Below are positions 58,501 through 64,000 of a DNA stretch of 64,000 nucleotides, one piece after another. Where the stretch lies: NCBI RefSeq assembly GCF_022539505.1, contig NC_061510.1, positions 96,488,292-96,552,291 of the forward strand, written 5' to 3'. Every line of letters starts with the position of its first letter. The first letter of the stretch is position 1. Both the position numbers and the translations under genes were made by a program. The notes under the pieces were generated by a model. That model did no database searches. It worked only from the letters and a program-made list of their open reading frames with translations, and had not been told where the DNA came from. Source of the stretch: Lolium rigidum (lineage: Eukaryota; Streptophyta; Magnoliopsida; Poales; Poaceae).

Positions 58501-61500
58501 GATGCAAGCGGAATATATGGCGCCAAGGTTTACTGATTATGATGTGCTGCCAGAAGTAGGGAGGTCTTCTAAGGAGCCAACCTTTAACACAACAAAGGAT
58601 TCAAAAGAGGTACAGATCCACCCGACGGACCCAAAGAAAACGACATCCATTGCAACAAACATGGATATCGCATAGGAAAGCGCGCTCGTCGAGTTCCTCC
58701 GTGAGCACTGGAAAATCTTCGCATGGTGTCCAGCTGACATGCCAGGAGTACCCAGGGAACTTGCCGAGCACCACCTCAACTTGGATCCTCTCGCGAGACC
58801 AATCAAGCAACCTTTGCGGCGTTTTTCGGAACCCAACCGCAAAGCTATGTTATCAGAAATAGATCGACTCAAAGATGCTGGTTTTATTAAAGAAATATCT
58901 ACAGAAGCCACGTGGGTAGCTAACCCAGTAATGGTGCCGAAGAAACACACGAAAGTTCTTCGCATGTGTGTCGACTTTACGTGTCTCAATAAACATTGTC
59001 CCAAGGATCACTTTCCCCTCCCAAGGATCGATCAAATCATCGACTCCACGGCAGGATGCGAACGTCTTTCCTTCTTGGACGCGTACTCTGGTTATAACCA
59101 GATCAGATTAAAAGAAGAAGACGAAGCCAAGACAGCGTTCATAACACCCTACGGCGTGTTTTGCTACAAAACAATGCCCTTTGGTTTAAAAAACGCGGGA
59201 GCAACATATCAGCGGATGATGCAGAAGTGCCTAGCAACACAGATTGGAAAAAATGTGCAAGTCTACATTGACGATGTCGTGATAACATCAAAGTAGGGGT
59301 CGACTCTGATCGAAGATTTGAAAGAAACCTTCGACAACCTTGACAAGTTTTGCCTCAAGCTGAACCCGACAAAATGTTCTTTTGGAGTTCCTGCGGGAGA
59401 ACTTCTCGGGTTCTTAGTATCAGCAAGGGGGATTGAAGCTAATCCCAAAAAAATCCAGGCCATCGTTACTATGAGAAAGCCAACAAAGTTGAAGGAAGTA
59501 CAACAGTTAACGGGGTGAGTCGCAGCTTTAAGCAGATTCGTCACCAGGCTAGGAGAAAAGGCGCTGCCGTTCTACGCATTGATCAAACAGGGGGAGAAAT
59601 TTCAATGGAACGAGGAAGCAGATAGGGCCTTCGAGAACCTCAAGTGGACAGTTTCGACACCACCAATCTTGGTGGCGCCTAAAGAAAAAGAACCTCTCCT
59701 CTTATACATTGCAGCCACACCTCAAGTGGTTAGCACGGTCCTGGTAGTCGAGAGAGAAGAAGAAGGAAAGCTTCATGGAGTTCAGAGGCCAGTATATTTC
59801 ATCAGCGAAGTATTGTCGCCTTCAAAACAGCGGTACCCGCAATATCAGAAACTGGCGTATGGAGTATTCACGACAGCAAGAAAATTGCGACATTATTTTT
59901 CGGCGCACCCGATAATAGTGGTCAATGAAGCTCCTTTGTCAAATATATTAAACAATCCAGAAGCTACGGGTCGTGTCTCCCTTTGGGGAATAGAACTTTC
60001 CCCTCGGGACATCACGTATGAAAAAAGAAAGGCAATAAAATCGCAAGTTTTACCAGACTTCATCGCAAAGTGGATGGAGCTGCAAAATACAGGGCCTCCA
60101 GATTTATCGAGAACCTGGACTATGAACTTTGACGGGTCCAAAAGGTTAGAAGGCGCTGGAGCAGGCGTAATACTAGTATCACCTGAAGGCGACAAGTTGA
60201 AGTACGTCTTACAGATGACGTTCCCAAACGCATCTAACAATGAAGCAGAATATGAAGCTCTCATACATGGGATGAAGATGGCGAAAGCTTGCGGAGCAAC
60301 CCGATTAAAAATCTTCGGCGACTCACAATTGGTGGCACAGCAAGTTATGAACCAATGTGATGCAGTCAACGAAAGTATGATAGCATACAAGGAGGTATAC
60401 AATGAGCTGGAAAAATTGTTTGATGGATGCGAGGTAAACCACATAAGCAGGCTGAGTAACGACGAAGCCGATGTTCTTGCAAACATCGGGTCACAATGTC
60501 TCGCGATCCCTCCAGGCGTATTTTGGGAAGAAATAAGCGAGAGATCCACAAAGCCAGTGAAAATAAAGAAGAGGGAGAAAGAAGAGAAATCTTCGAGCAC
60601 CACTAAAAATTCAGAAGAAGAAGAAGAGGAACAGGAGCTAGTCATGATGGTGCAAATTCCGTGGATGTAGGCCTACATATCATACATCCTAAGGAAAACA
60701 ATACCCGACGATCCAGTTGAAGCAAGGCGAATAATTAGGCGATCAAAAGCTTTTACTGTGGTCAAAGGGGAGTTGTACAAATGAAGTATCTCGGGCGTAC
60801 TGCAGAGGTGTGTCACACCCGAAGAAGGAAGGATCATCCTGAAAGATGTACACGAAGGAATATGCGGGCATCACGCGAGCAGCCGAGCTATTGCGGCCAA
60901 AGTCAGAGCAGGATTTTATTGGCTAACAGCAATCGAAGACGCGAAGGAAATAGTGCGAACTTGCGATGCGTGTCAAAGATTCACGGCAAAACCTCACTCG
61001 CCAGCAGCAGAACTTATGCCAATCCCGTTGTCTTGGCCCTTTGCTCAATGGGGTCTCGACATGGTGGGAAAACTACACAAAGCTTCGCCAGGAGGATACG
61101 AGTATATGCTCGTTGCTGTCGACAAATTTACTAAGTGGATAGAGGCAAAGCCGATAAATTCACCGGACGGCGCATCGGCGATCAAGTTCGTGAAAAGCAT
61201 CGTATTTCGATTTGGAGTCCCTCACAGCATTGTCACAGATAACGGCAGCAATTTTACATCCAATGAGTTCAAGGCATATTGCGCAGAAGTGGGCATCAAA
61301 TTGAGTTTTGCGTCTGTCGCACATCCACAGACCAACGGTCAAGTCGAGAAGGCCAATGGCATCATCTGCAATGGTATCAAGAAACGCCTGTTAGGACCAT
61401 TGGAAAAAGCTCGGCAAACTTGGCCGGAGGAGCTGCCAAGCGTGTTGTGGAGTATCCGAACAACACCAAATACGGCGACACACGAGACGCCGTTCTTTCT

Positions 61501-61893
61501 GGTCCATGGAGCCGAGGCAGTCCTGCCGATAGAAATAGAGCATGATTCCCCAAGAGTTAAAGAATATAATGAAGAAACTTCGAGAAAAGCTTTGGAGGAT
61601 GATGTTGACGCACTTGATGAAGCTCGAGACGAAGTCCTATCACGAGTCACCAAATATCAACAAGACCTGAAAAACTACCACAGTCGACGATTGCGGCCAA
61701 GATCCTTCCAAGTTGGTGACCTGGTTTTGCGACTCAATCAAAAAAGTCATGAAAAACTCGAGTCACCATGGCTAGGACCTTACATCGTCACGAAGTAATC
61801 GAAGGAGGAGCATACAGAATCAAAGACAAGAAGACGGGGATTGCCGAGCCAAATCCTTGGAACGTGGCGCAGCTCAGGCGTTTTTACGCCTAG
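55518..61893 (+). pseudogene. gag-pol polyprotein of element F, broken by stops
   Basis: Domains in order: acidic N-terminal gag (55518-56282); gag core (DGLQDPEDWLVDYLEMVKLVGG, about 56880-57380); a knuckle-like region; aspartic protease with active site FIDGGSS (58108 onward) and LLGRPAYARF; reverse transcriptase (58739-59296) with FLDAYSGYNQI and YIDD; RNase H next to RT (59579-60000); a second, archaeal-type RNase H (about 60110-60500, MNFDGSK, SNNEAEYEAL, GDSQLV, NDEADVLA); and integrase (60950-61790) with C-x2-C, DKFTKWIEA, TDNGSNFTS and HPQTNGQVEKAN. From 56342 to 61790 the frame is constant. Stops interrupt it at 56283, 58673, 59294, 59516, 60668 and 60782. One frame change lies at 56303-56341 and one at 61791. 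Inactive as read. Confidence 0.9.
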
Positions 61894-62391
61894 ATGTCGA
61901 AATATAGCCTCCTTTGTAAACATACAATGTACTGAAACGCCCGCGAGTTTTCAGACGCACTCTTTTCCTTTTTCGGGGCACCAAGTGGGGCCGAGAAAGG
62001 TTTTTAATGAGGCGGGCTCGCGGTGCTGCAATATAATAAAGATAGTGGAATTATACATCTTTCTCGACAGGCTCGGGGGCTTCCCCCTAGACAATACAAT
62101 ATATATATACGCAGTGTCGACAAACACAAAAGAACATCTCACCTTGGTATAAAGTACCTCGCCAAAATAAAAAAATATCGACAAATAACGGCCAACATAA
62201 AGCTTGAGGGCTCGTACCCGCAAAAATAGTATACATCATATTTTATTTTGCCTTGGGACAACCTCGCATTATAAAACAACAAAGCTTTCACCAATAAAAC
62301 GCCCGGGGGCTTAGTGGTAAAAATAAAAATATAGTGGCTTTACAATACAGATCATATACACAAGATACAATCTTCGGGAGCAAGTTTATTT
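61894..62391 (+). other. Element F spacer between pol and the antisense gene
   Basis: Non-coding, with repeated GGGGGCTT-type words near 62070 and 62305. No gene seen. Confidence 0.5.
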
Positions 62392-64000
62392 TCAAGGATT
62401 TCCCAATATATTGTCTATTGTCAATGGCTCATTATTTATAGCACGAGTACTATGCTCAGCATAGCTGCCCTTCACGAAGAATTCAGAATCCATCCGAAGA
62501 AGTTCATCCATCATATCTTCGGCAACAGGGGTTACAACGTCGTCATATTTACTGAAGTTCTTCCTCCTCTTCGCCATCTTGGCTAAGCACTTTGGAACAA
62601 CTTGACCCATATCTATCTTTGGGTAGCAGATTTTTATCATGATCATAGCAAATCTTGCGCTAGCAGCTAACTGAGCTCGCACAAAGCCATGGATTCGTGG
62701 AGCATCCCGAAATTTATCCATTAAAGCAGGGAGGGTTTCTGGCATCTTATTACGAGGAAACATGGTGCCATAAACCAGAGACAAAGTCCTCGTGCAGAAG
62801 TCGAGATAATCGCGAACCTGAAGCGCGCGATCTTGAAATCTGACGATCTGGTGAGTGCGTTCAGGCGTGCCCCAAAAATTTGAACCACGATCACGAGCAA
62901 GCCGAAGAAGTGCATTGGATCGAGCCTCGACAAGTTCATCTTCAGCAGTAGCATCCAAAAAAGAACCTATTTTTTAAAGAGCCAGTGGGCAATGAGGAGA
63001 CAAGCAAAAAAGAAAAAGAAGAGCTCGACAATGATACTGAAACATACCTGCCATGTCCAAGCTAGCATCTGTCAACAGTTGGAGCATAAAATTTTCACGG
63101 GCTGTAGCTGCAGCAGCTTCAGCAACGGCAGAGTCCTTCTCAGAGATGGCATCTTGAGCTTGTTGGAGCGCAATTTTTTCCCTTTCAGAAGCTTTCCGTG
63201 ATTGTTCCATGAGCATAAGTGATTGCTTCTTCGTGGATTGAAGTTGTTGTCGAAGTTCTTCCAAATTTTCTGCCGAATTTTTACTCGCAGAATCTTCAAC
63301 AAATTTAACAGCGACAGGGGTTTTCTTCGAAGAAGACGAAGGAAAAACTTCGGAAGGACCGGGAGTTGACGTATAGTTGTCAAAAATTAACTGAAAAAAT
63401 AAATTTCGACATCAATCATCGAGCAAAGACAGATTTCCATTCATTTTCATAATATATACATGTCTATTACAAAAGGAGGTTCTCTAGAGAATTACAGAAG
63501 CAGTCATCGCCAAGGACACTACTGCGATAGTACCAAAAGGGGAGATATAACTAAAAAGGAAAAAGCAAAGTGGTCTACTTGACCTCCGGTTTTGAAGAAC
63601 TCGGAGCGGTTGCTGGTTTATACCCCAGAATGGCGAGGATCTTCTTCGAATTGGGCTTTGCCGCCTTAATCAGCGACTGCCACTTCTTCGTTTCAATTTT
63701 CCCCGCGTCGCCAACTTTCGACCAGTCGACTTGCTGCTGACTTTCTGCAACCAAGGCCATAGTACCTTCGACGCCAACTTTTAGTCCCTCTTGACGAAGT
63801 TGGAGTCCAAGGTCTTCGTCGCCGTTGAAGCACTTGGCGAGGTCAATGAAAACTGCGGGTCGCTCCTTCTTATGGAAGAAATAGGGGAAGAACCGCGACA
63901 AGCCAGATTCAGCTTCGTCCAATCCGTTACGAGCTTCCGTCCCATGAATTTCGAGGAGAGAAAGCGCATCGAGAAGCTCGTCATCCTCAGGATTTTCTAG
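62392..64000 (-). CDS. Antisense, intron-containing gene in the 3' region of element F (partial, unknown function)
   Basis: On the strand opposite to gag-pol, three exons join in phase: 64000(or beyond)-63584, 63390-63048 and 62966-62392. Introns of 193 and 81 bp have GT-AG borders (GAG/GTCAAG to TTTCAG; GGCAG/GTATGT to AATAG). The product contains an acidic segment (ENPEDDELLDALSLLEIHG), a KAAKPNSKKILAILGY region, a Ser-rich linker, a long coiled coil (ELRQQLQSTKKQSLMLMEQS onward) and a helical C-terminal domain ending IDNILGNP. No domain recognised. Other Tat-lineage elements (maize Grande is the classic case) carry antisense frames in the same place. It runs off the window, so its start is unknown. 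Confidence 0.65.

Larger units (their letters stand above)
55086..64000 (+). mobile_element. Element F: Tat/Retand-like Gypsy retrotransposon, 3' end outside the window
   Basis: The 5' LTR is 55086-55472 (387 bp, TGACATAGGC to TTTGTCA, with the TGACA/TGTCA inverted ends). A primer site of different type (TTGGCGCCGACCGTGGGAA) follows. Gag-pol lies in one frame with two RNase H domains, then comes a long 3' region with an antisense gene. It inserted in D's 5' LTR after GATGG (55081-55085). The 3' LTR is not in the window. Confidence 0.88.

Noticed and set aside
59893..60645. 250-codon minus-strand Ser/Phe-rich frame across F RNase H
   Set aside because: Antisense shadow of pol. No splice signals, unlike the antisense gene at 62392-64000.

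Overview
The window is nuclear DNA of a large-genome cool-season (pooid) grass. Two ordinary single-copy plant genes sit in a sea of nested LTR retrotransposons. The LTRs begin with the palindromic TGATACGTCT..ACGTATC end typical of the Athila/Sabrina-like Gypsy elements of wheat-tribe and oat-tribe grasses, and they prime from tRNA-Asp. I cannot name the species from sequence alone.

Layout. (1) 1-5300: a gene for a FAR1/FHY3-family transcription factor with two FAR1 DNA-binding domains and no transposase core. (2) 5300-9145: AT-rich intergenic DNA with a 542-bp long-inverted-repeat MITE at 6872-7413. (3) 9146-30456: a minus-strand LINE with a 17-bp target-site duplication. It is split by a 20-kb plus-strand Athila-like element, here called A (9635-29675). 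A itself contains a complete minus-strand relative N1 (10500-17224) and a second plus-strand element B (ending at 27610). (4) 31134-34933: a 10-exon minus-strand gene for ATP-type phosphoenolpyruvate carboxykinase, with a short LINE tail inserted just upstream of its promoter. (5) 37265-64000: minus-strand element D, interrupted by C (38333-42434), by E (43672-51803) and, near its end, by F. F is a different Gypsy type (Tat/Retand-like), starts at 55086 and runs off the window.

None of the five Athila-like elements whose interiors can be judged (A, N1, B, D, E) shows reverse transcriptase or integrase; C has lost its coding region. They share LTRs, primer site and a long 3' non-coding region but carry different proteins: gag-protease (E), a mini gag-protease with a degenerate active site (A), a mini gag with coiled coil (N1), or an acidic protein with a hydrophobic tail (B and D). 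This is a modular, non-autonomous set that must be mobilised by enzymes made elsewhere. Their 3' regions contain two hairpins. One, 18-20 bases before the 3' LTR, shows compensatory base changes between elements.

F is autonomous in design (gag, protease, RT, two RNase H domains, integrase in one frame) but is now broken by stop codons. It carries an antisense, intron-containing gene in its 3' region.

Two observations concern the sequence itself. First, 19577-21490 is foreign to everything around it: bacterial-looking in composition, with no intact gene and a 30-base Alu-like string. It stands where about 2.1 kb of A and B sequence should be, so it is probably an assembly fill or contamination. 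Second, all six frame changes in E's gag-protease, one in F, and most differences between LTR pairs fall at CTG/CAG trinucleotides. This pattern suggests consensus errors at CHG-methylated sites, so 'pseudogene' calls and LTR ages here should be treated with caution.
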